From Gemmata palustris (lineage in GTDB: Bacteria > Planctomycetota > Planctomycetia > Gemmatales > Gemmataceae), in assembly GCF_017939745.1 (NCBI RefSeq), contig NZ_JAGKQQ010000002.1, positions 248,001-312,000 on the forward strand: a DNA stretch of 64,000 bases, given 5' to 3'. The notes under the pieces were generated by a model that worked only from the letters and a program-made list of their open reading frames with translations, made no database searches and was not told where the DNA came from. Position numbers and translations under genes: made by a program. Positions 26,601 to 34,819 of the stretch are shown here, one piece after another; the stretch's first letter is position 1, and every line of letters begins with the position of its first letter.

Positions 26601-27475
26601 GTATTGGTCGCCGCACCGCCAGCGAAGCTGCCCCCGAGCGTTCCGGCTGATCGCGCGCCGCTCCCGGTACTCGCGCTCGCGATCAGGGCTTGCGGCCGGC
26701 TGGCTCGTCCGGCCTTGATGATGATGTCCCCGAACTCGTCCTCCTCGACCAACCGGCCGCGCGTGTCGAGTGGGAACTGGAACGCCCGCCCGCGCCCGCT
26801 GGGGGGAAGTCCGATCTGTCCGGGAGCGGCTTCCTTGTTTTGTGCCCGGACCGACGCAGCAACGTCGGTCGCGGTCAGCCCGCGTGCGGCTAACTTCTGC
26901 GGATCCAACCACGCGCGCATGCTGTAGTCGCGCTGACCGAACACGTTAATGTCCGATACGCCATCGATGCGCAGCAACTCGTCGCGCACGTTCACCGTGG
27001 CGAAGTTGCTCATGTAGATGATGTCGTACCGGTTGTCGGGCGAGTAAAAGCTGATGACCTGCAAGATGTCCGGCGTCTTCTTGCGGATCGTGATGCCTTG
27101 GAGCTGGACCTCCGAAGGGAGTTGGGGCATCGCGAGCATCACGCGGTTCTGGACCATCACCAGCGCGGTGTTCAGGTCCGTTCCGATCTCGAACGTGACA
27201 CTCAGTGAATACGATCCGTCGTTGCCGGACTGCGAGGACATGTAGAGCATACCCTCGACGCCGTTCACCTGCTGCTCGATCGGCGCGGCGACGGTATCGG
27301 CGACGACCTGGGCACTCGCCCCGGGGTAACTGATCGAGACCGAAATCGACGGCGGGCTGATCTCCGGGTACTGTGCGACCGGCAGGTTGAGCAGCGCCAG
27401 CACCCCCGCGAGCGTGATGACGATCGACAGCACCGATGCGAAAATCGGTCGATCGATAAAGAAACGTGAGAACAC
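23612..27475 (-). CDS. RND efflux permease, HAE1 family (first permease, with long Ser/Thr-rich insertion)
   Basis: A 1287-residue inner-membrane RND transporter, some 240 residues longer than AcrB. The family motifs are intact: FFIDRPIFASVLSIVITLAG at the start, VVDDAIVVVENVERWL for the proton relay, and GLACKNAILIVEFAEV. The extra length is mainly a Ser/Thr/Ala/Gly-rich insertion at about residues 258-436, placed between GDIIIKAG and IVRLRDVARLELG, which in AcrB is the top of the docking domain near the outer-membrane channel and adaptor. There is also an extra hydrophobic C-terminal segment (about 1230-1275). GTG start, nine bases after the adaptor gene's stop. Likely works with the adaptor and perhaps as a hetero-oligomer with the next permease. 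Confidence 0.95.
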   Translation of the reverse strand: MFSRFFIDRPIFASVLSIVITLAGVLALLNLPVAQYPEISPPSISVSISYPGASAQVVADTVAAPIEQQVNGVEGMLYMSSQSGNDGSYSLSVTFEIGTDLNTALVMVQNRVMLAMPQLPSEVQLQGITIRKKTPDILQVISFYSPDNRYDIIYMSNFATVNVRDELLRIDGVSDINVFGQRDYSMRAWLDPQKLAARGLTATDVAASVRAQNKEAAPGQIGLPPSGRGRAFQFPLDTRGRLVEEDEFGDIIIKAGRASRPQALIASASTGSGARSAGTLGGSFAGGAATNTGTLGDAPNLSAIFPTTTSATSSTNSSATPATFSFPSYVTNSSPGSSATGSATLATGPATTGPALSMSSSAGASGASSSTDPTGTASDVTDNGSGMSANSPLGTVAPGMSSSAGATRAAPVTGGTVGISALNGGSLDGGTTPSAAIVRLRDVARLELGSQSYTNGATFDGKPSVGLAIHLLPGSNALEVAERVRMKMDELKARFPDGIEYQIAYDTTPFIRESIQDVVQTLFEAIALVALVVLLFLQNWRAAVIPLVAVPVAIMGTFAVMLVLGFTVNNISLFGLVLAIGIVVDDAIVVVENVERWLEQGLEPREAAYKAMEEVTGPVVAIALVLCAVFVPCAFVGGITGQFYRQFAVTITASTVFSALNSLTLSPALAAILMRKREDSRDYLTRGLDFALGWFFRLFNRGFAFGTRMYTATVGWLLRLSLIVLVLYGGLLVATYWVFQKAPTGFVPDQDQGRLIVSIQLPDSASLERTQEIMARVDQLALNTPGVQHTASAAGMSLLMSANSSNFGTVFLILDPFEKRQRPDLTADAIMAKLRKDFAREIRDADVKIFGAAPVPGLSVASGFKVMVQDRGGIGLPELQKQTDAVVGKLQPNPATVGVLTQFRSKTPQLYLDVDRTKAQALGVPLNDVNQAMQIYLGSLYASSFNEFGRHWQVTLQAEGRYRTRIEDVNLLQVRNKWGEMVPLGTLVQLREINGPVSVTRYNLYTSAAVSGNVPPSVSSGEAINAVNAAAEQTLPRSMSIEWTELMYLQLRAGNTAIYVFALAVVFVFLALAALYESWALPLAVILVVPLCLLCSIGGVLIAHKAVDVFVQIGLVVLVGLACKNAILIVEFAEVLHREGKPRREAALEASRLRIRPILMTSLAFILGVLPLVVASGAGAEMRRSLGIAVFSGMLGVTLFGVFLTPVFFDLIQRGVDSKVFSETLSRGFGAGILGALLGYTVAHVFVGLELARSPWAEIAGGVSGAVLANVIPPAWRWIKGHVKWER

Positions 27476-27484
27476 GGTTGGTCC

Positions 27485-28726
27485 TCACTGTTTTGGGGGA
27501 GCGGGTGCGCTGGGATCTTGTGTCGGCGCGCCGGGAGTTGGCATCGCGGTCTGCTCGGGATCGACTTCCATTTTGGGCTTCAACTGCTGGAGCGCACCAA
27601 CCACGACCCAGTCCGTCGGCTTCAGCCCCTCTTCGATCACCCGCAGCCCGTCGTCCTGTAACGCGCCCACCTTGACGCGCCGGTACTCGATCTTGTGCTC
27701 CTCGTTCACGACGTAGGCGTATTTCTGCCCTTGGTCCGAACCGAGCGCCCGATCCACAACGAGTAGCGTGGGGCGAGGTTGGCCGATGGGCAGCCGGATG
27801 CGCACAAACATGCCCGGGGAGAGAAGGCGCCGACCATTTTCCGGCTTCGGGTTCGGGAACAGCCCGCGAACCGCGATCGTTCCGGTAGACGGGTTGACGA
27901 CGTTGTTGACGAAATTGAGTGTGCCCTCGTGCGGGAACCCGGTTTCGCCCTCAAGCCCCATCGCGACGGGTATCTCGGTGCCTTCTGTGCGAACCTGAAT
28001 CTTCCCCTGGTTGATGGCCGTTCGGACCCGCAGGAGCGTGCGCTCGTCCAGATCAAAGTAGGCGTACATCGGGTCGACCGAAACGACCGTCGTCAGCAGC
28101 GTGGAGTCCTGGTTAATCAGGTTGCCGAGCGTGTAGTAGTACCGGCTCACCTGTCCGCTGATCGGTGCGCGAACCTGTGCGAAACTCAGGTTCAGGTCGT
28201 ACAGTTTCACCGAGGATTTGGCCGCTTCGATCCGCGCGTTCGCTTCATCGACCGTTGCTTTCGCCGTGTCGAGATCCTGCTTGCTCCCGGCCCCCTTATC
28301 GAACGTGTCCTTCGCCCGCGCGTAGTTCGCTTCGGAGAGTTTGAGTTGAGCTTCGCCCAGCTTCACTTGGCTCTGGGCCTGCTCCAGTTGGGCCTTGTAC
28401 GGACGCGGGTCGATCTCGAAGAGGAGATCGCCTTCCCGGAGCCGCGCCCCGAAGATCGTGGACGGCCCCCGCACGATATCGCCTTCCTTAAACGGGGAGC
28501 GAACCAGATACCCGGTCACGCGGGCGCGGATGCCAACCGACTGCACAGCGTCCGTTCGGCCGGTGTACTCGACAAATTCGGTGACCTCGCGTTGAACCGG
28601 GCGGCTGACCGGCACCACCGGCTGGGCGGGACCAGATTGTTGGGCCGGCTTCTGGCGACAGCCGGCGGTGAATGCGATGAGTAGCGCACCCAGACACGAT
28701 CCGCCCCAAAGTACCCGTTTCGACAT
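27485..28726 (-). CDS. RND efflux periplasmic adaptor subunit (lipoprotein)
   Basis: A 413-residue membrane-fusion protein. The N-terminus MSKRVLWGGSCLGALLIAFTAGC has a lipobox-like end with Cys23 as the probable lipidation site. The split lipoyl (biotinyl-like) domain, a coiled hairpin (about 105-190, EQAQSQVKLGEAQLKLSEAN), the barrel-sandwich return strand (FAQVRAPISGQVSRYYYTLG) and the beta-barrel (about 245-330) follow in the normal order. A Pro-rich tail ends the protein. The start at 28726 is chosen because it gives the signal; upstream residues are unrelated. First gene of the efflux operon. Confidence 0.93.
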   Translation of the reverse strand: MSKRVLWGGSCLGALLIAFTAGCRQKPAQQSGPAQPVVPVSRPVQREVTEFVEYTGRTDAVQSVGIRARVTGYLVRSPFKEGDIVRGPSTIFGARLREGDLLFEIDPRPYKAQLEQAQSQVKLGEAQLKLSEANYARAKDTFDKGAGSKQDLDTAKATVDEANARIEAAKSSVKLYDLNLSFAQVRAPISGQVSRYYYTLGNLINQDSTLLTTVVSVDPMYAYFDLDERTLLRVRTAINQGKIQVRTEGTEIPVAMGLEGETGFPHEGTLNFVNNVVNPSTGTIAVRGLFPNPKPENGRRLLSPGMFVRIRLPIGQPRPTLLVVDRALGSDQGQKYAYVVNEEHKIEYRRVKVGALQDDGLRVIEEGLKPTDWVVVGALQQLKPKMEVDPEQTAMPTPGAPTQDPSAPAPPKQ

Positions 28727-29701
28727 GGTAGCTCCACGTTCGACCGCTCCGCCCTGTTCCGAAGATACCGCGGAGCGCGATCTCGTCCAACACCGCACCG
28801 AGCTGGCGGATCGCTTTTAGCGACCACGTATGTGTGGGGCACATACCGCCGTGCGGAGGATCGCGATTTTTAAAGCAACCCTCGTGCCGATAGCGCCAAG
28901 TGAACGTGAAGAGACCAAGCCCCGTGAGTTGCGGATCTCCAGAGCGCGGCCCATGAAGTACGGCAAGCGGGCGCGATTTGATTCGCTGCGAACCGAGTAG
29001 TCGAGTCTAAGGTCAGCACGTCTCGTCGGTCGGCCTCACCGGGAACCGTTCGTGGCGAACGATTCGAGGATGTGAAGCAATTTGAACCCGCGCTGGCATG
29101 GCACCCATAAGGGAAATCAGACCGAACGCGAGATGTTTTGAGACGCGCACCCACGATTCGAGGCTCTCCTACATAACAGAGCCACCGAGAGCTGCGACAA
29201 TTTGCGGTTCTCGATAGCAATCGGAGGCGCTGAGCTTCGAGCATACCTCCCGTTCTCGCAGTAATTTCAAATCTTGTCTCGATGTTGCTCTGGTTGTCCT
29301 TCCGGCCGCTGCTGGGGAAGCCAACAATGGGTGGTGTGTCGCAGAAGACATTGAAAAAACTGCACGACGCGAGGGTGCCGCGCCCTCCGCCTCGATACCG
29401 GAGATCCGGCCGATCGGGCGCGGGGCGATGATTGCCCTTGAATGGGGCGCGCGGCACCCTGTGCCCGCACTTCGGCTCGTAGAGGTGATACGATCTCATT
29501 TTCCTTCTCTTGGGCACCAGGAAAGTAAAGATAGTTGAGAGCGGTCCGGGAAGTGAGCTGCACTTTAGGTTCCTACAGCCCGGCAATCACAGGCGTTATT
29601 CGCCCCGTGCCAGCGGAGTGAGGCCGTTCGGAAGATTGGCGGTGTAGAATAACTGGGTACCCGTGCCAGCCCCCTCTCCGGACGTCGCGAGTAGCGGCAA
29701 G
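28727..29701. other. Gene-poor stretch of about 1 kb, nothing identified
   Basis: Between the divergent adaptor and SNF2 genes. Several open frames exist on the minus strand (the longest at 28870-29586) but their translations are rich in Cys, Arg and Ser, lack domain resemblance and do not look like planctomycete coding sequence. No RNA gene or clear inverted repeat was recognised. The base composition is visibly less GC-rich than in the flanking genes, so a decayed or acquired segment is possible. Confidence 0.45.
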
Positions 29702-32383
29702 ATGCACGACCTGACGATCACACCGCAAGGGCACCTCCTCGTCCGCGAGGAGCCGCTCGGCGCTTCAAAGCAGGAGCCCTCGAAGGGGCTACTTGAGGCC
29801 TATCACGCGAGCGCGGCCCGAGGGATGCTTTACTCCGCGAGCGAAGCGGCGGATGCGGCACTGCCGCCCTCCTTCGAGTTCGCGCGATCGATCACCCGGC
29901 TCTACCTGACCACACTTTGCAAGGCCACCACTGCGGAATCGGGCGAATCTGTTCCTGAGATCCCACCACCCGCGGCTGACCTGGACCGGGCCGTCCTCCA
30001 AGCTCCGCCCATGACCGGGCTGGAGTATCTGACGTCAGAGGTCTTAGCGACGTGGTGGCGCGACCTCGATTCACTGGTTCGAGGCGAGATCGCAAAGCAT
30101 TCGGGCGGCGTGTCCGGTTACTTGCGGGAGCGCAATCCGCACTGGCGGTTCGTCGGCCGCGTTACGTTTCACCTCGCCGAGAACAAGCAGAACCCGGACT
30201 ACCCGTTCGCGTTCCTGGCGACGTTCGCTAACGGTCTGACGCCACAGGGCAAGGTGCGACACGAGCCACTGGGCCGGGCACTTCAGCAGTACGCCGGGGA
30301 GCGGAACCGCGCGGCGATGCTGAACCTGTTACTGCCGGTTTCTCGGGCGGCCGAGTCCTCGGAACTGGTTCAGCGCCTCGTCGATTCCGGGGAAATCTAC
30401 TCGCCCCTCGCGTGGTCGCCGCGCGAGGCATACGAGTTCCTCCGGGCGATTCCCCTCTTCGAGTCGAGTGGGCTAATTGTTCGTGTGCCGGACTGGTGGC
30501 ACGCCCAGAAGCCACCCCGCCCGCGCGTCAGCGTGAAGATCGACTCGAAAAATACCGCCGGCATCAACGTCGATGCGATGCTGCAATTCTCTGTTGATAT
30601 GAGCCTCGACGGGGAAACGCTCGCACCGGACGAGATCGCCCAGTTGCTCGAATCCAGTGGGGGCCTGGTTCCGTTAAAGGGGAAGTGGGTCGAGGTGGAC
30701 CGGGAGAAGTTGCAAGAAGCTTTGAAGCACTGGAAGGAAGTCGAGCGGGACGTGCGCCGCGAGGGGCTTTCGTTCTTCGAGGGCATGCGTCTTCTTTCCG
30801 GGGCGAACGTCCTTGAAGGGGAGGAGGAAGAACTCCCGGAGGCGACCCGCGAGTGGTCCGGTCTGACCGCCGGGCCGGGGCTAGATGCAGTGCTCGAAAA
30901 TCTGCGCTCCCCAGGCACTCAGCGCGAAGCGGCCCCGCCCGGCTTGAAAACAGAACTCCGACCGTACCAGCGGACCGGTTACGGCTGGCTGCGCTTCGCC
31001 GCCCGCCTGGGGTTGGGGGTGTGCCTGGCCGACGATATGGGCCTCGGCAAAACGATCCAGGTGATTTCGCTGCTGCTCGATCTGAAGCGCGACGGGCCGA
31101 ACAAGGCGAGCCTCCTGGTCGTGCCCGCGTCGCTCATCGCGAACTGGAAGTCGGAACTGGCGAAGTTCGCGCCGTCGCTCTCCTTGGCGGTGACACACCC
31201 TTCGGAAGTGAGCGCTGGTAAAATAAGCCCCGACACCGCCGACTCGTTCGACCTGATCGTGACCACTTACGGAATGCTCGTGCGCCAGGACTGGGTGACT
31301 CAACACCGCTGGCGGCTGGTCGTTCTCGACGAGGCCCAGGCGATCAAGAATTCCGGCACGAAGCAGACCCGTGCGGCGAAGGAACTGGCGGCCGACAGCC
31401 GGATCGCCGTGACCGGCACGCCTGTCGAGAACCGCCTCTCGGACCTCTGGTCACTCTTCGATTTCTTGAACCCCGGCTTGTTGGGAACGGCTAAGCAGTT
31501 CGGTTCGTTCGTCAAGCGCCTGCAAAGCGCCTCAACGCCCTCGTTCGAGCCGCTGCGGAACCTGGTACGGCCCTACGTCCTCCGGCGCCTGAAGACCGAC
31601 AAGCGCGTGATCTCCGACCTGCCGGACAAGACGGAAGTGAAAGCGTACTGCGCGTTGAGCAAGCACCAGGCGGCCCTTTACCAGCACACGGTCGAGGAAC
31701 TCGCTCGACAGCTGGAGCACGCGGACGGCCTCCAGCGCCGGGGCATCGTGTTGGCACAACTGATGCGGCTGAAGCAGATTTGCAACCACCCCGCTCAGGT
31801 GGCCGGCACGGGCGATTACGCGGCCGACCGGAGCGGCAAGTTCCGCCGCCTGGCGGAGATCGCCGAGGAGGTCGCTGCCCGTCAGGAGAAGGCCCTCGTC
31901 TTCACGCAGTTCCGGGAGATCGCGGAGCCGCTGGCCGAGTTCCTCGCCACGATCTTCGGCCGGCCCGGATTGGTTCTCCACGGGGGAACGAGCGTGAAAA
32001 AGCGGAAGGAATTCGTCGACCAGTTCCAGAGCGAAGACGGCCCACCGTTCTTCGTGCTGTCGCTGAAGGCGGGCGGCACAGGCCTGAACCTGACGGCCGC
32101 CGCGCACGTGATCCATTTCGACCGCTGGTGGAACCCGGCCATCGAGAACCAGGCCACCGACCGCGCCTTCCGGATCGGCCAGAAGAAGAACGTGCTGGTT
32201 CACAAATTCGTCTGCCGGGGGACGGTCGAGGAGCGAATCGACGAGATGATCGCTCGGAAGCGCCGGGTCGCGGACGAGGCCCTCGGCGGGAGCGACGGCG
32301 GGGAAGTCTTGTTGACCGAAATGGACAATGATACGCTGCTAAAATTCGTGAAACTGGACTTGCATCAAGCCACCGACGGCTGA
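29702..32383 (+). CDS. SNF2-family DEAD/DEAH-box helicase (HepA/Rad54-like)
   Basis: An 893-residue DNA-translocating ATPase of the Swi2/Snf2 class. The N-terminal half includes a SNF2-helicase-associated region (about 225-370, SPLAWSPREAYEFLRAIPLF and VPLKGKWVEVDREKL). The helicase core starts near 410 (LRPYQRTGYGWLRF) with Walker A in ADDMGLGKTIQVIS, the DEAQ box in VVLDEAQAIKN, motif III in VTGTPVENRLSDLWSLFDF, and motifs V-VI in GGTGLNLTAAAHVIHFDRWW and ATDRAFRIGQ. The ATG at 29702 is used; a GTG at 29663 would add 13 residues. A SWIM zinc-finger gene follows 23 bases after, a common pairing suggesting a chromatin- or repair-related complex. Confidence 0.93.
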   Translation: MHDLTITPQGHLLVREEPLGASKQEPSKGLLEAYHASAARGMLYSASEAADAALPPSFEFARSITRLYLTTLCKATTAESGESVPEIPPPAADLDRAVLQAPPMTGLEYLTSEVLATWWRDLDSLVRGEIAKHSGGVSGYLRERNPHWRFVGRVTFHLAENKQNPDYPFAFLATFANGLTPQGKVRHEPLGRALQQYAGERNRAAMLNLLLPVSRAAESSELVQRLVDSGEIYSPLAWSPREAYEFLRAIPLFESSGLIVRVPDWWHAQKPPRPRVSVKIDSKNTAGINVDAMLQFSVDMSLDGETLAPDEIAQLLESSGGLVPLKGKWVEVDREKLQEALKHWKEVERDVRREGLSFFEGMRLLSGANVLEGEEEELPEATREWSGLTAGPGLDAVLENLRSPGTQREAAPPGLKTELRPYQRTGYGWLRFAARLGLGVCLADDMGLGKTIQVISLLLDLKRDGPNKASLLVVPASLIANWKSELAKFAPSLSLAVTHPSEVSAGKISPDTADSFDLIVTTYGMLVRQDWVTQHRWRLVVLDEAQAIKNSGTKQTRAAKELAADSRIAVTGTPVENRLSDLWSLFDFLNPGLLGTAKQFGSFVKRLQSASTPSFEPLRNLVRPYVLRRLKTDKRVISDLPDKTEVKAYCALSKHQAALYQHTVEELARQLEHADGLQRRGIVLAQLMRLKQICNHPAQVAGTGDYAADRSGKFRRLAEIAEEVAARQEKALVFTQFREIAEPLAEFLATIFGRPGLVLHGGTSVKKRKEFVDQFQSEDGPPFFVLSLKAGGTGLNLTAAAHVIHFDRWWNPAIENQATDRAFRIGQKKNVLVHKFVCRGTVEERIDEMIARKRRVADEALGGSDGGEVLLTEMDNDTLLKFVKLDLHQATDG

Positions 32384-32406
32384 TGTTCCCGTTTGGGAGG
32401 CCACAT

Positions 32407-33243
32407 ATGAGCTGGTACGGCTTCAAACCCTACGTTCCGGTGGCCCGGCGCCGCGCGCAGGCCGCGAAGGAAGTCGCCAAGCGGACCAAAAAGGGTCAGC
32501 CGGTTGCGCCCGTGAACGTTCAAGGCAAGGCCATCGCCTCGACGTTCTGGGGGAAGGCGTGGTGTACGAACCTGGAAAGCTACAGCGACTTCGCCAACCG
32601 CTTGCCGCGCGGCCGGAGCTATGTCCGCAACGGCTCGGTCGTGGACCTGAAGATCGAAAAGGGGCGCATCAAGGCCCTGGTAAGCGGGTCGGAGTTGTAC
32701 GAGGTCGAGGTCGACATCACGACCCTGCCGCGGCCGAAGTGGGAGGCGCTGAAAAAGTTGTGTGTGGGCAAGATCGGCACGCTCGTGGAACTGCTGCAAG
32801 GCAAACTATCAAAAGCGGTGATGGAACTGGTCACGGACCGAGAGAAGGGACTGTTCCCGAAGCCGGACGAGATCAAGATGCGGTGCAGTTGCCCGGACTA
32901 CGCGGGCATGTGCAAGCACGTCGCCGCAACGATGTACGGGATCGGGAACCGCCTCGATTCCACACCGGAACTGCTATTTACGCTCCGGTGCGTGGACCAC
33001 ATGGAGTTGATCGAGCAGGCGATCCCTGCCGCCCCGCTCGCAGGTAAGGGTACGGCCCCGGTGATTGCAACCGGCGATCTGGGAGCCATCTTCGGTATCG
33101 AGATTGGCAGCGCCCCGGTACCTCCAACAGCTTCGGGCACTCCGAAAAAGCCGGTCGCGAAAAAGACCACCAAGAAGGCCGTGAAGAAGCCCGCGAAAAA
33201 GACCACCGTCGCGAAGAAGAAATCCGCTCCCAAGAAAGGGTAA
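32407..33243 (+). CDS. SWIM zinc-finger protein with histone-H1-like Lys/Ala/Pro tail
   Basis: A 278-residue protein. A GGGAGG Shine-Dalgarno sequence about 7 bases before the ATG at 32407 fixes the start MSWYGFKPYVPV. Residues about 35-125 form a conserved domain (ASTFWGKAWCTNLESYSDFA). The SWIM motif follows at about 158-172 (CSCPDYAGMCKH, the CxCx(n)CxH zinc site). The last 45 residues are a Lys/Ala/Thr/Pro-rich tail (AKKTTKKAVKKPAKKTTVAK) like bacterial histone-H1 homologues, likely to bind DNA. Immediately downstream of the SNF2 helicase gene, so probably cotranscribed and functionally linked to it. Confidence 0.9.
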   Translation: MSWYGFKPYVPVARRRAQAAKEVAKRTKKGQPVAPVNVQGKAIASTFWGKAWCTNLESYSDFANRLPRGRSYVRNGSVVDLKIEKGRIKALVSGSELYEVEVDITTLPRPKWEALKKLCVGKIGTLVELLQGKLSKAVMELVTDREKGLFPKPDEIKMRCSCPDYAGMCKHVAATMYGIGNRLDSTPELLFTLRCVDHMELIEQAIPAAPLAGKGTAPVIATGDLGAIFGIEIGSAPVPPTASGTPKKPVAKKTTKKAVKKPAKKTTVAKKKSAPKKG

Positions 33244-33341
33244 CAGTGTTTCGCTACGGCGGCGTTCAGCGCCGACGGTAATGTGAGTGCCGTTTTGCGC
33301 TCACTCAGCAGTGAGTTGCGAAGAGGGGAGCGTAAACGCCG

Positions 33342-33368
33342 ACGGAGTAGCGGGTTACGCTACTCCGT
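33342..33368 (-). terminator. Hairpin downstream of tmRNA (possible terminator)
   Basis: A perfect 11-base stem ACGGAGTAGCG / CGCTACTCCGT with a GGTTA loop lies 34 bases beyond the tmRNA 3' end and about 100 bases beyond the SWIM gene stop. There is no strong T run on either side, so termination from either direction is plausible but unproven. Confidence 0.45.
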
Positions 33369-33401
33369 GCGACAATCTGCGAGACACTGAAAATCTGAAC
33401 A

Positions 33402-33806
<405 letters not shown>

Positions 33807-33843
33807 CCCGGTTTAAGTACCTACTCCTTTGATAGGCATCGGT

Positions 33844-33849
33844 ATTATA
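33844..33849 (-). promoter_or_regulatory. ssrA: Probable -10 box of the tmRNA promoter
   Basis: On the minus strand a consensus TATAAT lies 38 bases upstream of the mature tmRNA 5' end, leaving a short leader that RNase P would remove. The expected -35 region reads CTTTTT, a weak match, so the call rests on the -10 box and position. Confidence 0.5.
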
Positions 33850-33921
33850 CGATTCGTGCCCCGGGAAAAAAGTTCGCCCCGAACTGCTTCACACCCGTTT
33901 CTCTCTGCGGAGTCTTTAAGC

Positions 33922-34815
33922 ATGTTCTGTGCCTCTCTCGTTATCGCGCTCGTCGCGGCCGATCCCGCCCCGAAACCGATCCCGCTGTGGTCCGGCAAGG
34001 CGCCGCACGCGGTCGGGGATTCGGCGACCGACAAACCGGAACTCACTGCGTATCGGCCCGCGAAGCCCAACGGCGCCGCGGTCGTCGTTTGCCCCGGCGG
34101 GGGGTACGGGTTCCTGGCCGACGACCACGAGGGCAAGCAGGTCGCGGAGTTCTTCACCAAAGCCGGCGTAACCGCGTTCGTGCTGAAGTATCGGATCGTG
34201 GGGAAGGACCGCCCCGGTCCACTCGGTGAGGCGCCGCTCTCGGACGCACAGCGCGCGATCCGACTGGTGCGCGCGAAGGCAAAGGATTACGGCATAGATC
34301 CCAAGCGCGTCGGCATCATGGGCTTCTCGGCGGGTGGACACTTGGCGAGCACCGCGGCCACGCACTTCAATCAGGGCGAGCTGAAGAACGACGACGACGT
34401 TGAGAAGGAGAGCTGCCGCCCGGACTTCGCGGTCCTCGCGTACCCGGTCATCTCGATGGAGGACGGCGTGACACACGGCGGGAGTCGCAAGAACCTGCTC
34501 GGCGACAACCCGGGCGCGAAACTCATCGACCTGTACTCGAACGAGAAACAGGTGACGAAGGACACCCCGCCGACGTTCCTGTTCCACACGAGCGCGGACA
34601 CGGCCGTGGTGCCCGAGAACGCGGTGCGCTTCTACCTCGCGTGCAAGAAGGCCGGCGTACCGATCGAGATGCACATCTACGAGAAGGGGCGGCACGGGGT
34701 CGGGTTGGGCCGCGACCCGAAGTGGACCGGGGGCGAGAAGTCGGTCGAGACGTGGCCCGATCGACTCCTCGACTGGATGAAAAGCCGCGACCTGTTGGGC
34801 AAGGCGGAAAAGTAA
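33922..34815 (+). CDS. Secreted alpha/beta-hydrolase (acetyl-esterase-like)
   Basis: A 297-residue alpha/beta-hydrolase. The start MFCASLVIALVAADPAPKP gives a short signal peptide; the upstream in-frame ATG at 33829 would add unrelated residues and intrude on the tmRNA promoter. The oxyanion region VVVCPGGGYGFLADDHEG, nucleophile elbow GFSAGGHLAS, an Asp in SADTAVVPEN and the His in YEKGRHGVGLG complete a Ser-Asp-His triad. The pattern is that of BD-FAE/xylan acetyl-esterase-like enzymes common in planctomycetes. It is convergent with, and 4 bases from, the SGNH/MBOAT operon; a removal-of-acetyl role opposite to that operon is tempting but speculative. Confidence 0.88.
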   Translation: MFCASLVIALVAADPAPKPIPLWSGKAPHAVGDSATDKPELTAYRPAKPNGAAVVVCPGGGYGFLADDHEGKQVAEFFTKAGVTAFVLKYRIVGKDRPGPLGEAPLSDAQRAIRLVRAKAKDYGIDPKRVGIMGFSAGGHLASTAATHFNQGELKNDDDVEKESCRPDFAVLAYPVISMEDGVTHGGSRKNLLGDNPGAKLIDLYSNEKQVTKDTPPTFLFHTSADTAVVPENAVRFYLACKKAGVPIEMHIYEKGRHGVGLGRDPKWTGGEKSVETWPDRLLDWMKSRDLLGKAEK

Positions 34816-34819
34816 GTTG

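Noticed and set aside
28870..29586. A 238-residue minus-strand open frame in the gene desert
   Set aside because: Rich in Cys, Arg and Ser with no recognisable domain, signal or membrane segment, and no ribosome-binding site; kept only as part of the intergenic note.
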